A stretch of DNA of 64,000 nt from an uncultured Sphingomonadaceae bacterium (GTDB lineage: Bacteria > Pseudomonadota > Alphaproteobacteria > Sphingomonadales > Sphingomonadaceae): positions 310,001-374,000 of the forward strand of contig CANMFX010000001.1 in assembly GCA_947497315.1 (NCBI GenBank). The letters run 5' to 3'. The position numbers were made by a program, and so were the translations under genes. The notes under the pieces are model-generated. The model was not told the origin of the DNA, did not search any database, and saw only the letters and a list, made by a program, of their open reading frames with translations. Every line of letters begins with the position of its first letter. Position 1 is the first letter of the stretch. Positions 36,957 through 46,949 of the stretch are shown piece by piece.

Positions 36957-37094
36957 ATGCCCAAGCCACAGCCCAAGTCAGAAAAGCGTCGCAAGGAGGT
37001 CGAGAAAGCCGATCGCCTTGCGGAACAATTGCGAGCCAATTTGCGGCGACGCAAAACACAGGCCAAGGATTTGAAATCGGCTGACCCTGAGTAA
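36957..37094 (+). CDS. Small basic coiled protein
   Basis: 45 residues (MPKPQPKSEKRRKEVEKADRL...), extremely rich in Lys, Arg, Glu and Ala, and predicted as one long helix. The length and composition resemble short conserved hypothetical proteins that I associate with sphingomonad genomes, but this is memory of a pattern, not a domain. The start is the only ATG in frame before the conserved-looking block. No function can be given. Confidence 0.55.
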   Translation: MPKPQPKSEKRRKEVEKADRLAEQLRANLRRRKTQAKDLKSADPE

Positions 37095-37113
37095 AGGCCA
37101 GCATGGCAGATGG

Positions 37114-37599
37114 CTATACAGTAACGGCAGCCCGTTCCGGTTCGATAATCTCAAAATCTGTCACGGCATCAATGAAGCTTTGTGCCACGGGGGTAACTTC
37201 TTCTGTCGCCGGGTCAAACCAGACATAAGTCAGCTTAACGACATTCAGCAATGTATTTTCCCTCACAATATGAGCGATGGCGGAATAGCTGGTCCGGCCG
37301 AATCGGGTGATACGCAGGCAGACATCGATCAGATCATCTGCCTTGGCGGGCGCCCGAAAATCCACTTCAGCATGGCGCACCCAGTTATCTCCGCCAAATA
37401 GCTCCAGAAACCTGCCAGGCGAATCTTCATTGCCCGTGGCACCGACGAGCTCACGAAAATATTCGGTTACGCCGATATCAGCAAAAGCAAGGTAATTTGC
37501 GTTAAACACAATGCCCTGCATATCAGCCTCGGCATAGCGCACACGGACGGGAGTGATCAGGCGAAAGCCGGCGCGCGGGTCGTTAGTATCTGTTGTCAT
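37114..37599 (-). CDS. Acyl-CoA thioesterase, 4-hydroxybenzoyl-CoA thioesterase-like hotdog protein
   Basis: 161 residues from the ATG at 37599 (MTTDTNDPRAGF). The hotdog motif VRVRYAEADMQGIVFNANYLAFADIGVTEYFREL carries the Asp that activates water in the YbgC/4-HBT group. The strand HAEVDFRAPAKADDLIDVCLRI follows. It hydrolyses an acyl-CoA, chain length unknown. It stands downstream of the M24 peptidase gene on the same strand with about 75 bases between. Confidence 0.9.
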   Translation of the reverse strand: MTTDTNDPRAGFRLITPVRVRYAEADMQGIVFNANYLAFADIGVTEYFRELVGATGNEDSPGRFLELFGGDNWVRHAEVDFRAPAKADDLIDVCLRITRFGRTSYSAIAHIVRENTLLNVVKLTYVWFDPATEEVTPVAQSFIDAVTDFEIIEPERAAVTV

Positions 37600-37674
37600 G
37601 AAGAAATTTGTCCGTTGATATTGGCGCTCCGCCCTTGATGCGAAGCACGTCAGCATTCAGTTTAAAGCAGTAGA

Positions 37675-39462
37675 CTAAAGACGCGCGCATTGCTCCTTGA
37701 GCCAATCATGCGCATCGCCTTCGACCTGCGGCCCGATAATATCCAGCACTTGCGCATGATAATCGTCAACCCATTGGCGCTGGCTGTCGGACAACATAGC
37801 AACATCAATCAGTCGCCGGTCGAGCGGCGCAAATGTCAATGTTTCAAAACCCAGCATGTCCTGCTCTGCCCCAGGGACTTCCCGCTCCTCGACAAGGATC
37901 AGGTTTTCAATTCGAATACCAAAAGCATCATCCTTGTAATAGCCTGGTTCATTGGAGCAGATCATGCCTGCAACCAAGGGTTCGGCAAATCCACCAAAAG
38001 CGGCGATCCGCTGTGGTCCTTCGTGCACCGACAGATAGGCACCCACCCCATGGCCTGTGCCATGGGCATAATCGACGCCATCGGCCCAAAGATATTGCCG
38101 CGCCAATATGTCGAGCTGCCCACCCGTTGTGCCTTTGGGGAAGACCGCCTTTGCCAGCGCGATATGCCCTTGCAGCACCTGCGTATAGCGCTTGATCATT
38201 TCCGCCGTAGGTTCACCGACCGCCATAGTTCGCGTCACATCGGTCGTACCATCGCGATATTGCCCGCCGCTATCGACCAGATAGAGTGTACCGGTTTCAA
38301 TCTTGCGATTGGTTTCCTCATTCACGCTGTAATGACAAAGCGCTCCATTGGGCCCTGCACCGGAAATTGTACGGAAGGACAGATCCATCAACTTGTCGGA
38401 TTTTCCGCGAAATTCTGCGAGTTTGGCTGCGACCGACAGTTCGTCATGACCACCTTCCGGCGCTTCCTGTGCAAACCAGTGCAGAAATTGACTGAGCGCC
38501 GCGCCATCGCGAGCCTGAGCTGCTTTGTGGCCGTTGACTTCGGTTTCGTTCTTAATCGCTTTGGCCAATATGGTCGGATCGCGCTTTTTGACGATATGAG
38601 CGCCAGCGCCTTCCAGCTGCTCAAATATCGCGGCTACCGATCGCTCCGGATCGACGCCGATCTTCTTGGCGCCATATTCCGCCAATGCATCGGGAAATTC
38701 GCTGTAGTCGCGGAGTGCGACCGCGTTGCCAAGATGCACCCTGACCTCATCTGTCAATTTTTCTGGCGCAACAAACAACTCTGCATTGCCATCCGCTTTG
38801 ACAATCGCATAACCGCGCGGGACCGGAGTATTGTTAATATCCTTCCCACGAATATTAAATGCCCAAGCGACCGAATCGAGCGCAGCGATGACGGTTGCAT
38901 CCAGACCTTCCTCTTTCAACCACGTGGCAATATCTGCGCGCTTGTCCGCCGCGCTTTTCCCGGCGAATTCATCAGGCTGAACATCAAGCTTGGCGAGCGA
39001 TGGCTCTGGCTGATCTTCCCAGACTGCGTCAATAGGGTTGGACTTTACGGCGAGAAGCTTGGCACCGTTCTTTGCCAGCTTGGCCTTGGCCGATTTCGCC
39101 CAATCCTGTGTATGCAGCCACGCGTCGTATCCGATCGATGAACCTTCGGGCGCATTTTTACCCAGCCAGTCGATGACACTCTGGTCCGCTGTACCGACAT
39201 ATTCATAAAGATTGCCATCGACCTGATCGCGCACCTGAATAGTATAGCGCCCATCCACAAAAATCGCAGCTTTGTCCTTCAGCACGACCGCAGAACCGGC
39301 GGAGCCGCCAAAACCCGTGAGCCAGGACAGACGCTGCGCATAGTCGCCGACATATTCGCTCATATGCTCGTCGCAAATCGGGACGACAAAGCCATCAAGA
39401 CCGTCTTTAGCCATTTGCTCGCGCAGGGCGGCAAGCCGCGCTTCATAAGTGGACATCAACAT
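37675..39462 (-). CDS. Xaa-Pro aminopeptidase P family (M24B)
   Basis: 595 residues from the ATG at 39462, which has AAGGAG upstream; an ATG two codons later is also possible. The three-domain layout of eukaryotic-type aminopeptidase P is seen: two creatinase-like N-terminal domains (about 1-165 and 165-325) and the pita-bread catalytic domain (about 325-540). Metal ligands appear in LVDSGGQYRDGTTDVTRTM (two Asp), GTGHGVGAYLSVHEGP (His), and CSNEPGYYKDDAFGIRIENL (Glu). It removes an N-terminal residue before proline. It is divergent from the S9 peptidase gene. Confidence 0.95.
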   Translation of the reverse strand: MLMSTYEARLAALREQMAKDGLDGFVVPICDEHMSEYVGDYAQRLSWLTGFGGSAGSAVVLKDKAAIFVDGRYTIQVRDQVDGNLYEYVGTADQSVIDWLGKNAPEGSSIGYDAWLHTQDWAKSAKAKLAKNGAKLLAVKSNPIDAVWEDQPEPSLAKLDVQPDEFAGKSAADKRADIATWLKEEGLDATVIAALDSVAWAFNIRGKDINNTPVPRGYAIVKADGNAELFVAPEKLTDEVRVHLGNAVALRDYSEFPDALAEYGAKKIGVDPERSVAAIFEQLEGAGAHIVKKRDPTILAKAIKNETEVNGHKAAQARDGAALSQFLHWFAQEAPEGGHDELSVAAKLAEFRGKSDKLMDLSFRTISGAGPNGALCHYSVNEETNRKIETGTLYLVDSGGQYRDGTTDVTRTMAVGEPTAEMIKRYTQVLQGHIALAKAVFPKGTTGGQLDILARQYLWADGVDYAHGTGHGVGAYLSVHEGPQRIAAFGGFAEPLVAGMICSNEPGYYKDDAFGIRIENLILVEEREVPGAEQDMLGFETLTFAPLDRRLIDVAMLSDSQRQWVDDYHAQVLDIIGPQVEGDAHDWLKEQCARL

Positions 39463-39551
39463 CGGCTGCGAAACTCCTTGAATTAGTGGCTGACCAAACA
39501 CATAGGTGTTTTAGACGATTTCCGCCACCGATTTCACAGATGAGAGGCGTT

Positions 39552-41711
39552 ATGAAACAGATATTATTCCCCTTCCTGCTTGCCGCCAACCTGGCTGCTG
39601 CTCCCGCTTTCGCTGAATCTCAAACAACAGAAGAGACCATGACAAAGAAAATGGAAAAACCACCTGTCGCCGAGCAGCGACCCTATAGTTACGAACGCCA
39701 TGGCTATACCATCAGCGACCCTTATCATTGGTTGAAAGATCAAAGCTATCCGAAGATCGATGACGAAGATGTGCTCGATTATCTGAAAGAGGAGAATAAG
39801 TGGTTTGAACAGAATATGGCCGGCCAGAAAGCGCTGACCAACGAGCTGTTCAAGGAAATGAAAGCGCGGATCAAGGAAGACGAAAGTTCGGTCCCGCAAA
39901 AGGATGGCGACTGGATTTACTGGACCGCCTTTGACGAAGGTGCGCAATATAAGAAATGGTATCGCAAACCTGCCGCTGGCGGTGATGACATTCTTATCCT
40001 TGATGAAAATGCCTTGGCGGAAGGGAAGGAATATTTCCGCCTTGGCGCATTTTCCGTGTCTCCGGATGGCAAGCTGCTTGCCTATTCATACGATGACAAT
40101 GGGTCGGAACGGTTTGACGTGCATTTTCGTGTGCTCTCTACCGGGGAAGAATTGCCGGACGTCATTCCCGGTACGCTTTCCAGCCTGGTCTGGTCCGCTG
40201 ATTCCAAAAACCTGCTCTATGGCTTGGCCAATGAAAACTGGCGAACCGATAACGCACGGCTGCATGTTCTCGGCACAGACATCAAGGATGATCTGGAACT
40301 ATACAAAGAGGAGCAGGACGGCTTTACCGTCGGCATAGGCCTGACCCAGTCAGAGAAATTTATCGTCATCGCAACTGGCGACAATGAAACCAGCGAAGTG
40401 CGTTTGGTCCCGACAGACAATCCAACGGCGGAGCAAGTCCTGATATCTCCCCGCAAAAAGGGGCGTGAATATTCAGTCGAGGAGCATGACGGAACGCTTT
40501 ATATACTCACCAATGATGAACACGTAAATTTCCGGCTTGCGACTGCTTCGCTCGACAATCCCGGCGAATGGACGACACTAATCGCCGGGTCAGACGAATT
40601 TTACCTAACCGATATGACCGCCTTTAAGAATTTCTATGTCACCGAAGGCCGCGAAAATGGTCTCGATCAGATAGATATATGGTCCTATGATAGTTCCATC
40701 AAGGAGCGTATCAAATTTCCCGAAGCCAGCTACAATGCCGGCCTCGACGACAATCCAGAATATGATGTCAGCAAGTTGCGGTTAAGCTACGAGTCCATGG
40801 TCACGCCCGATACGGTTTATGATTTTACTCTGGCCAATGGCACTTTGGAAACGCTGAAGGTCCAAGAAATCCCGTCAGGCTATGATGCGGAGGAATATAC
40901 CACAGAACGGCTGACCATAAAGGCACGAGACGGCGCGATGGTTCCGGTATCGTTGGTTTACAAGAATGGCACAAAACTGGACGGCAGCGCGCCACTGCAC
41001 CTCTATGCCTATGGCGCCTATGGATATGCTGTCCCGCCGAGCTTTTCGACTACAAGACTATCCCTGGTCGACCGCGGATTTGTTTATGCTATCGCGCACA
41101 TCCGCGGCGGTGATGATCTGGGGCGCGACTGGTATCTGCAGGGCAAGTTGATGCAGAGGACCAATACGTTCAACGATTTTGTCGATGTTGCTAAAGGACT
41201 GGCAGATAAAGGCTATACCTCAAAGGGGCGGATTAGCGCCTCGGGCGGCTCTGCCGGCGGCGAGCTAATGGGCGCGGTCGTTAACAGTGATCCTGCTCTA
41301 TGGGGCGCAGTTGTGGCTCATGTACCTTTTGTCGACGTGCTTAACACCATGCTGGATGAAAGCCTGCCGCTCACGCCCGGTGAATGGCCGGAATGGGGCA
41401 ACCCAATTACCGACAAGGCGGCCTTTGAATATATACGCAGCTATTCCCCCTATGACCAGGTCAGCGCGCAGGACTATCCACCGATGCTTATCACCGGCGG
41501 CCTTAACGACCCGCGCGTGACTTATTGGGAGCCTGCCAAATGGACCGCCAAATTGCGCACGACCAAAACGGATGACAATATCTTGCTGCTCAAAACCAAT
41601 ATGGGGGCGGGCCATGGCGGCAAGTCGGGGCGTTGGAACCGGATTGAGGAGGTCGCAGAGGAGTTTGCGTTTATCTTGTGGCAGATGGGTATGACAGAAG
41701 CAGAGAAATGA
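39552..41711 (+). CDS. Oligopeptidase B-like S9 serine peptidase, exported
   Basis: 719 residues from the ATG at 39552, which has GAGAGG just upstream. A signal peptide is evident (MKQILFPFLLAANLAAAPAFAES). The N-terminal seven-blade propeller is followed by the alpha/beta-hydrolase domain with the nucleophile in SASGGSAGGELMG (Ser about 567), Asp in GGLNDPRVTYWEPAKW, and His in NMGAGHGGKSGR. GGDDLGRDWYLQGKL is typical of PtrB. It cleaves short peptides after basic residues. The leader peptide suggests a periplasmic location. The thioesterase gene overlaps its stop codon. Confidence 0.95.
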   Translation: MKQILFPFLLAANLAAAPAFAESQTTEETMTKKMEKPPVAEQRPYSYERHGYTISDPYHWLKDQSYPKIDDEDVLDYLKEENKWFEQNMAGQKALTNELFKEMKARIKEDESSVPQKDGDWIYWTAFDEGAQYKKWYRKPAAGGDDILILDENALAEGKEYFRLGAFSVSPDGKLLAYSYDDNGSERFDVHFRVLSTGEELPDVIPGTLSSLVWSADSKNLLYGLANENWRTDNARLHVLGTDIKDDLELYKEEQDGFTVGIGLTQSEKFIVIATGDNETSEVRLVPTDNPTAEQVLISPRKKGREYSVEEHDGTLYILTNDEHVNFRLATASLDNPGEWTTLIAGSDEFYLTDMTAFKNFYVTEGRENGLDQIDIWSYDSSIKERIKFPEASYNAGLDDNPEYDVSKLRLSYESMVTPDTVYDFTLANGTLETLKVQEIPSGYDAEEYTTERLTIKARDGAMVPVSLVYKNGTKLDGSAPLHLYAYGAYGYAVPPSFSTTRLSLVDRGFVYAIAHIRGGDDLGRDWYLQGKLMQRTNTFNDFVDVAKGLADKGYTSKGRISASGGSAGGELMGAVVNSDPALWGAVVAHVPFVDVLNTMLDESLPLTPGEWPEWGNPITDKAAFEYIRSYSPYDQVSAQDYPPMLITGGLNDPRVTYWEPAKWTAKLRTTKTDDNILLLKTNMGAGHGGKSGRWNRIEEVAEEFAFILWQMGMTEAEK

Positions 41712-42106
41712 CCGAGCATCGGCTAGAGATCGTAGCCCAACCGGAGGATATTGACGAGCTGGGTCACGTCAATAACGCGGTTTGGGTTCGCTGGATCCAG
41801 GAACTCGCCACGGCGCACTGGCACTCCATTGCACCGTCGGAATATATTGAGCGCTACATCTGGGTCGTAACCAGACATGAAATTGACTATCGTGGCAACG
41901 TAGTCGCCGGCGAAAAAGTAACGGGCCGTACCTGGATTTCAGACCCGCCCAAAGGCGCGCGTTTCTGGCGTAATGTCAGTTTTGCAGGAGCAGATGGCAA
42001 GTTGAAGGTATCTGCCAAAACCAACTGGGCCATTATTGATCAGAAAAGCGGCAGACCGGTGCGGGTGCCGCAGACGCTCGCAGACTTGTTCCTGCCGCCC
42101 GAATAA
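41708..42106 (+). CDS. Acyl-CoA thioesterase (hotdog fold)
   Basis: 132 residues overlapping the S9 peptidase stop by ATGA. The motif VAQPEDIDELGHVNNAVWVRWIQELATAHW is the 4-HBT/acyl-ACP thioesterase signature (Asp and Asn at the active site), followed by RHEIDYRGNVVAGEKVTGRTWI. Its role is acyl-CoA hydrolysis; the physiological substrate is unknown. Translational coupling with an exported peptidase is odd, because the two have no evident common pathway. Confidence 0.9.
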   Translation: MTEHRLEIVAQPEDIDELGHVNNAVWVRWIQELATAHWHSIAPSEYIERYIWVVTRHEIDYRGNVVAGEKVTGRTWISDPPKGARFWRNVSFAGADGKLKVSAKTNWAIIDQKSGRPVRVPQTLADLFLPPE

Positions 42107-42110
42107 GCGC

Positions 42111-43085
42111 TCAAGGCGCCGGTATTGGGGTTACTGGTGCTAGCGGTGAAGGTTGATCAACCCTTTCTCCTTCCGCGGTGCGCAGTTGCTGCGGTTCCAG
42201 TATCGCTGCTGTCTCTATGACATCCAACGCCCGGCGCGCTTCATTATAACGCCGTGCTTTTTCCATCCATTGACTGGTCAGCTCATCACCATTTTCTGTG
42301 CCTGGCAATTTTTCAATCTCTGCAATCGCAGCATCTATATTGCCATTTTCTACATAACGCTTCGCACGTATGAGTCGTTGTTGTGGTACCGGAGACGGCG
42401 TTCCATCCCGGCGGATCACGAACAGTTCGGACATTTCCCGCTTGAAATCTGTCCAAAACCCCTCGCCGCTGGAACCGCTTGTCAAAGATGGGCCGATATC
42501 ATCAAGACCCGTCGCCAACTCTTCTAGAGTCACTGGCTCGCGAGATGCATTCACGATTGTTGTTACCGCCTTGGGTTGAGCATCGCCGAAACGCAAACGA
42601 AGCTGCGATTCAATATAACCAAGCGGAGACCCGCGGTCGAGCGCCCGGCGAGCCGCAAAGGCAATCAGCAAACCTTCAGCCCGCGCCGCATTGCCGGACG
42701 CTGCCTGTGCTTGCACATTGATCCGCGATAGCCGGTCTTCAAGGTCAGCGACCCGCACCGCCAACGCTCGCTCTTTATCGGGCGTCAGTGCCGGAATTTC
42801 TGTTGGCACAGGTTTTACCGGCGGCGGCGGTAATACCGTTCCGTCCGCATCAATCCGTTTCGCCAATGCCGAGGCGGGGTCGTCAGCAACCGCTGTCGGA
42901 CTGGTCTTGGCGCCGGTCGCAGCAACGGCGCTTTCCGCGCCGGTTGCAAAAGGGTTGTAGCGCGAAAATATCCAACCAGTTAGAATTGCCCCACCGACAA
43001 ACGCAACGACCATCAGAACCAGAACATTGCGGGTCAAATTGCTTTTCCCACCTGACGAAGCGATTTTTTCATAGTCCCGGCTCAT
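42111..43085 (-). CDS. Mic60/mitofilin-like inner-membrane protein
   Basis: 324 residues. A single TM helix (about 20-42: NVLVLMVVAFVGGAILTGWIF) follows a short cytoplasmic part. A linker and a heptad-rich segment (about 100-150: DKERALAVRVADLEDRLSRINVQAQAASGNAARAEG) come next. The C-terminal region (AARRALDRGSPLGYIESQLRLRFGD, TLEELATGLDDI, VPQQRLIRAKRYVENGNIDAAIAEIEKLPG, WMEKARRYNEARRALDVIE) follows the layout of the mitofilin domain. The position behind hemC and hemD is that of the alphaproteobacterial Mic60 homologue, which bends membranes. The coiled-coil part is short compared with other members. Confidence 0.75.
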   Translation of the reverse strand: MSRDYEKIASSGGKSNLTRNVLVLMVVAFVGGAILTGWIFSRYNPFATGAESAVAATGAKTSPTAVADDPASALAKRIDADGTVLPPPPVKPVPTEIPALTPDKERALAVRVADLEDRLSRINVQAQAASGNAARAEGLLIAFAARRALDRGSPLGYIESQLRLRFGDAQPKAVTTIVNASREPVTLEELATGLDDIGPSLTSGSSGEGFWTDFKREMSELFVIRRDGTPSPVPQQRLIRAKRYVENGNIDAAIAEIEKLPGTENGDELTSQWMEKARRYNEARRALDVIETAAILEPQQLRTAEGERVDQPSPLAPVTPIPAP

Positions 43086-43145
43086 TCAATTTTCCTACAT
43101 CCTGCCAGCGCCTTCTGCGCCAGCCGTAAATATCAGATAGCATCC

Positions 43146-43829
43146 TCATCGCAGACATAGTCGCCCAGCCAGAGACAGTAAAGCATCGTCCGTGGGTCTC
43201 TTCGCAGCCTGCACGGTTTTCCAGCCGTCTCCCGCGGCCTCCGCAATATTGGGTGATAGAGCTGCTATATCATTTACCGATCGATCGATACCAAGACGGT
43301 CCAGCTCCTGGATCAGTATCTTCGCCGCGCGCACGGAGTAGAGCAGAACCACGTGACCCTGCCTTAGCGCTGCACGTGCCTTTTCCCCTAGTGGCAGGGC
43401 ACGGGCCTGATAGACACGGCGCAGGACAAGCTGACGCCCGGAAATGGTCGTTTTGACGTGATCCTTACCGGTCAGGCGCAGGATTTTCCGGTACCGATCA
43501 GAGGGAAGTGACCGCAGCAGCTCTTCCACACCACCCTCTCCGACTTCCGCGACATCCAAACCGGACTGCCGGGCAATCTCTGCGGTTGCCTTTCCCACAG
43601 CCAGTACGGGTAATTTCCTGTATTTTTCCAATGCGCAACCAGCATATTTAACCGCATTGGCGCTCGTCAGCATCAAAGCATCAAATTGGGAATCCAGTGG
43701 TGCGTCCCAAGCCATTGTTTCCACTACAAAAAGCGGATCGACAATGGTCGATAAACCCATTTTTTCGGCCTTCTCCGCGGTTTCGCGAGCACCCTCAATC
43801 GGCCGCAGAATAATTAGCGACCGGGTCAT
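43146..43829 (-). CDS. hemD: Uroporphyrinogen-III synthase
   Basis: 227 residues. HemD is poorly conserved, but the two-domain fold is supported by LIILRPIEGARETAEKAEKMG at the start, DALMLTSANAVKYAG, VLAVGKATAEIARQSGLDVAEVGEGGVEELL and the late ALSPNIAEAAGDGWKTVQAAKRPTDDALLSLA. It closes hydroxymethylbilane into uroporphyrinogen III. It overlaps hemC by ATGA, which supports the call. The Mic60-like gene follows 60 bases downstream. Confidence 0.92.
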   Translation of the reverse strand: MTRSLIILRPIEGARETAEKAEKMGLSTIVDPLFVVETMAWDAPLDSQFDALMLTSANAVKYAGCALEKYRKLPVLAVGKATAEIARQSGLDVAEVGEGGVEELLRSLPSDRYRKILRLTGKDHVKTTISGRQLVLRRVYQARALPLGEKARAALRQGHVVLLYSVRAAKILIQELDRLGIDRSVNDIAALSPNIAEAAGDGWKTVQAAKRPTDDALLSLAGRLCLR

Positions 43830-44785
43830 CGGCCAAATATGACTTTCAATTCTGTGCTGGCTTGCCCCAATAGCTTGCGGGCCAGCCGGGCCGGAGCCTC
43901 AACGTCTCCCGCATCAAATTCAGATTCTCCGCCGATGTATTCACTGCCGTCGGGCAACAATATTTCCGACCGGAGACGAATCCTCATACCGTCGACAGTC
44001 GCTGAGGCTGCAACCGGACTGTGGCAATCGGCTGTGAGTTCTTTCAGAAACAACCGTTCCGTCGTCACAGCACGCGATGTGTTTGAGCAGGATATTTCTT
44101 TGAGAACACGGCGCAAATGGCTGTAATCGGATAATGTTTCGATGCCTATCGCACCTTGAGCCGGTGCTGGCAGCATTACATCCGGAGATATGTCAATGCC
44201 GATGTCATCCATGTCCAAACGATTCAGGCCAGCGGCAGCCAACAAAGTGGCGTGATACTCACCATCTTGGATTTTCTGCAACCTCGTCTGAACATTGCCG
44301 CGAATAAGCCGGATATCAAGATCGCTACGATGCCGCAGCAATTGGGCCTTGCGCCGCGGAGAAGCGGTACCGACAATCGCAGCTTGCGGTAAATCGTCTA
44401 GAGACCTCGCACCGATCAGTCGGTCATGGGTATCCGCCCGTTCCATCATCGCCGCGATGATGAAAACGTCTGGCCGCACGGTTTCAACGTCCTTCATACT
44501 GTGGACAGCGCAATCGATATCTCCGTCATTCAGCGCCCGGTCGAGTTCCTTGGTCCACAGCGCCTTACCGCCAAGTTCTGCCAGTGCGCGATCCTGTATC
44601 TTGTCGCCAGTTGCCACCATGGGCACCAGCTCGACCTGGTCGGGCCGCCAGCCATGCGCTGATAGTATCGCGGAAGCCGCCATTTCGGCCTGCGCCATAG
44701 CCAGCGGAGATTTGCGCGTACCGATCCGCAAGGGCCGATCAATACCCGCTAATTTTTCACGTTTGCTATCGCTGTCACCCGTCAT
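43826..44785 (-). CDS. hemC: Hydroxymethylbilane synthase (porphobilinogen deaminase)
   Basis: 319 residues from the ATG at 44785 (MTGDSDSKREKL). RIGTRKSPLAMAQAE, GDKIQDRALAELGGKALWTKELDRAL, DCAVHSMKDVE and TASPRRKAQLLRHRSDL (RRxxQL) are active-site blocks. The dipyrromethane cofactor Cys is in LTADCHSPVAA (about residue 250). It joins four porphobilinogens for heme, and the siroheme branch if present. It is divergent from tsaD across 41 bases and translationally coupled to hemD. Confidence 0.97.
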   Translation of the reverse strand: MTGDSDSKREKLAGIDRPLRIGTRKSPLAMAQAEMAASAILSAHGWRPDQVELVPMVATGDKIQDRALAELGGKALWTKELDRALNDGDIDCAVHSMKDVETVRPDVFIIAAMMERADTHDRLIGARSLDDLPQAAIVGTASPRRKAQLLRHRSDLDIRLIRGNVQTRLQKIQDGEYHATLLAAAGLNRLDMDDIGIDISPDVMLPAPAQGAIGIETLSDYSHLRRVLKEISCSNTSRAVTTERLFLKELTADCHSPVAASATVDGMRIRLRSEILLPDGSEYIGGESEFDAGDVEAPARLARKLLGQASTELKVIFGR

Positions 44786-44826
44786 GGCCCTTGTCCTAAT
44801 CCCACCATGGCTTAAGTAAAAGGAAT

Positions 44827-45861
44827 ATGAGTATAATTTTGGGCATTGAATCAAGCTGCGATGAGACAGCGGCGGCATTGGTTACGTCAGATCGGGAGAT
44901 TTTGGCCCATAAACTGGCGGGTCAGGAAGAGGCGCACGCCCCCTTTGGCGGTGTGGTGCCAGAGATCGCTGCCCGCGCCCATGCCGAGATCATAACACCG
45001 CTGATCGACGCAGCACTTGCCGAAGCTGATCTGACGCTGGATAAAGTGGATGCAATCGCTGCGACCGCCGGACCAGGACTGATTGGCGGTGTGATGGTCG
45101 GATTGGTCACCGGCAAAGCGCTCGCAATGGCAGCTGATAAACCGCTGGTGGCGGTCAATCATCTTGAAGGCCATGCGCTTTCACCGCGCCTGGCCAATGC
45201 TGATCTCGACTTCCCCTATCTGCTCCTGCTCGCTTCGGGCGGGCATTGCCAGATTTTGCGCGTGGATGGCGTCGGGCAATATCGCCGGCTGGCCACGACA
45301 ATTGACGATGCTGCAGGTGAAGCTTTTGATAAAACAGCGAAAATATTGGGCCTTGGCTATCCCGGCGGACCGAAGGTCGAAGCGCTAGCCAAAACCGGTG
45401 ATGCAGAAGCGGTGCCGCTGCCTCGCCCGCTCAAAGGATCGAAAGAACCGCATTTCTCTTTTGCAGGGCTCAAGAGCGCGGTGGTGAGAGCCCATCAAAG
45501 CGGTGAGCACCGGCCGGAAGATATCGCCGCTGCGTTCCAGCAAGCGACGGTTGATTGCCTGCAAGACCGTCTGGAAAAAGCGATAGGCGATCACGGGAAA
45601 GTGCGCCATCTGGTGGTTGCCGGCGGCGTCGCGGCCAATGGCCCTATTCGCGCCATGCTGGAGCGACTTGCCAGCGAACATGATATGCAATTTACAGCAC
45701 CGCCGTCATGGCTTTGCACCGACAATGCGGCCATGATCGCCTGGGCAGGGGCCGAGCGTTTCGCGGCGGGTTTTACCGATCCGCTTGATTTTGTTGCCCG
45801 GCCCCGCTGGCCGCTAGACCCGACGGCCGAAAAAGCGCGCGGGGCAGGCGTGAAAGCATGA
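44827..45861 (+). CDS. tsaD: tRNA threonylcarbamoyltransferase TsaD
   Basis: 344 residues. The ASKHA fold starts with [16 protein letters not shown]. The metal-binding His pair is in NHLEGHALS (HxxxH, about 111-115). [30 protein letters not shown] and [14 protein letters not shown] are nucleotide and family blocks, and [12 protein letters not shown] closes the signature. It transfers the threonylcarbamoyl group from the Sua5 product to tRNA A37. It overlaps gpsA by ATGA, as is common in Alphaproteobacteria. Confidence 0.98.
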   Translation: MSIILGIESSCDETAAALVTSDREILAHKLAGQEEAHAPFGGVVPEIAARAHAEIITPLIDAALAEADLTLDKVDAIAATAGPGLIGGVMVGLVTGKALAMAADKPLVAVNHLEGHALSPRLANADLDFPYLLLLASGGHCQILRVDGVGQYRRLATTIDDAAGEAFDKTAKILGLGYPGGPKVEALAKTGDAEAVPLPRPLKGSKEPHFSFAGLKSAVVRAHQSGEHRPEDIAAAFQQATVDCLQDRLEKAIGDHGKVRHLVVAGGVAANGPIRAMLERLASEHDMQFTAPPSWLCTDNAAMIAWAGAERFAAGFTDPLDFVARPRWPLDPTAEKARGAGVKA

Positions 45862-46853
45862 CCAAAACCAACGCAAGAATAGGTGTAATTGGGGCCGGAG
45901 CATGGGGCACGGCACTCGCGCAAGTGCTATCGGAAGGGCAAGATGAACTTTTGCTATGGGCGCGGGAGCCTGAAGTTGTGGCACAGATTAACGAAAGCCA
46001 CGAGAATCAGACCTTCCTGGCCGGATATCCACTGCGACAGAACATTCGTGCTACACAAAATATGGACGAACTCGCACCTTGTGAGGCCTTGCTGATCGTT
46101 ACGCCTGCTCAGCACTTGCGGGCTAGCTTAACGGATTTACCCGATAGCAAAGCCGCCTTGGTCCTGTGCAGCAAAGGTATTGAAGAAGCGACCCGGCAAT
46201 TGATGAGCGAGGTTGTTCAGGATATTCGGTCAGACAACCCGCTGGCAGTTCTATCCGGACCGACATTTGCCCATGAAGTTGCCCAGGGGCTGCCAACTGC
46301 CTTGACGCTGGCCTGCGATAGTGAAGCGCTTTGGGACAGGCTCAATCCTCTGATCTCCAAGCCTTCTTTCCGTCCCTATTATTCGGACGATATAGCGGGC
46401 GCAGAAATTGGCGGGGCGGTGAAAAATGTCCTCGCCATCGGCTGCGGCGTGGTCGAGGGGGCCGGTCTCGGTCAAAATGCGCGTGCATCAATTATCAGTC
46501 GCGGCTTTGCCGAAATGCTCCGCTATGGCGCGGCGCGCGGTGCACGCGCCGAAACGCTCTCCGGCCTTTGTGGCCTGGGCGATCTCGTCCTGACTTGCTC
46601 ATCCGATAGTTCGCGCAATTTTTCGCTGGGCAAGGGATTGGGCAGGGGTCAGTCGGCAAAGGCACTTTTATCAGACCGCGCAACCGTTGCGGAAGGCGCC
46701 TTTACCGCAGCGGTGCTGCAACGTGATGCAAAAGCGCGAGGCGTTGATATGCCGATTGTCGATGCGGTTTGTGCATTGCTTGCCGGTGAAACCGATTCGA
46801 AATCAATTGTTGCACAATTGATGCGCCGTCCTCTGGTCTCCGAGCAGCGCTAG
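45858..46853 (+). CDS. gpsA: Glycerol-3-phosphate dehydrogenase [NAD(P)+]
   Basis: 331 residues. The dinucleotide-binding motif [17 protein letters not shown] is at the N-terminus, CSKGIEEAT and [22 protein letters not shown] follow, and the catalytic Lys lies in [46 protein letters not shown] is the C-terminal substrate signature. It makes sn-glycerol-3-phosphate for phospholipids from DHAP. Translation is coupled to tsaD. About 96 bases without clear elements separate it from the flippase gene. Confidence 0.97.
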   Translation: MTKTNARIGVIGAGAWGTALAQVLSEGQDELLLWAREPEVVAQINESHENQTFLAGYPLRQNIRATQNMDELAPCEALLIVTPAQHLRASLTDLPDSKAALVLCSKGIEEATRQLMSEVVQDIRSDNPLAVLSGPTFAHEVAQGLPTALTLACDSEALWDRLNPLISKPSFRPYYSDDIAGAEIGGAVKNVLAIGCGVVEGAGLGQNARASIISRGFAEMLRYGAARGARAETLSGLCGLGDLVLTCSSDSSRNFSLGKGLGRGQSAKALLSDRATVAEGAFTAAVLQRDAKARGVDMPIVDAVCALLAGETDSKSIVAQLMRRPLVSEQR

Positions 46854-46949
46854 CGCAAAAGATGACAAGCCCGATTGAGTGGGGTAAAGCCCGTCTTTGC
46901 ATTTTAACCCGCATTTTTTGAATAGCTTTACCAGCCGGAGATTTGTTTT

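Noticed and set aside
37690-39141. 483-codon forward frame opposite the M24 peptidase gene
   Set aside because: The M24 gene has all metal ligands; the antisense frame has no recognisable domain or ribosome site.
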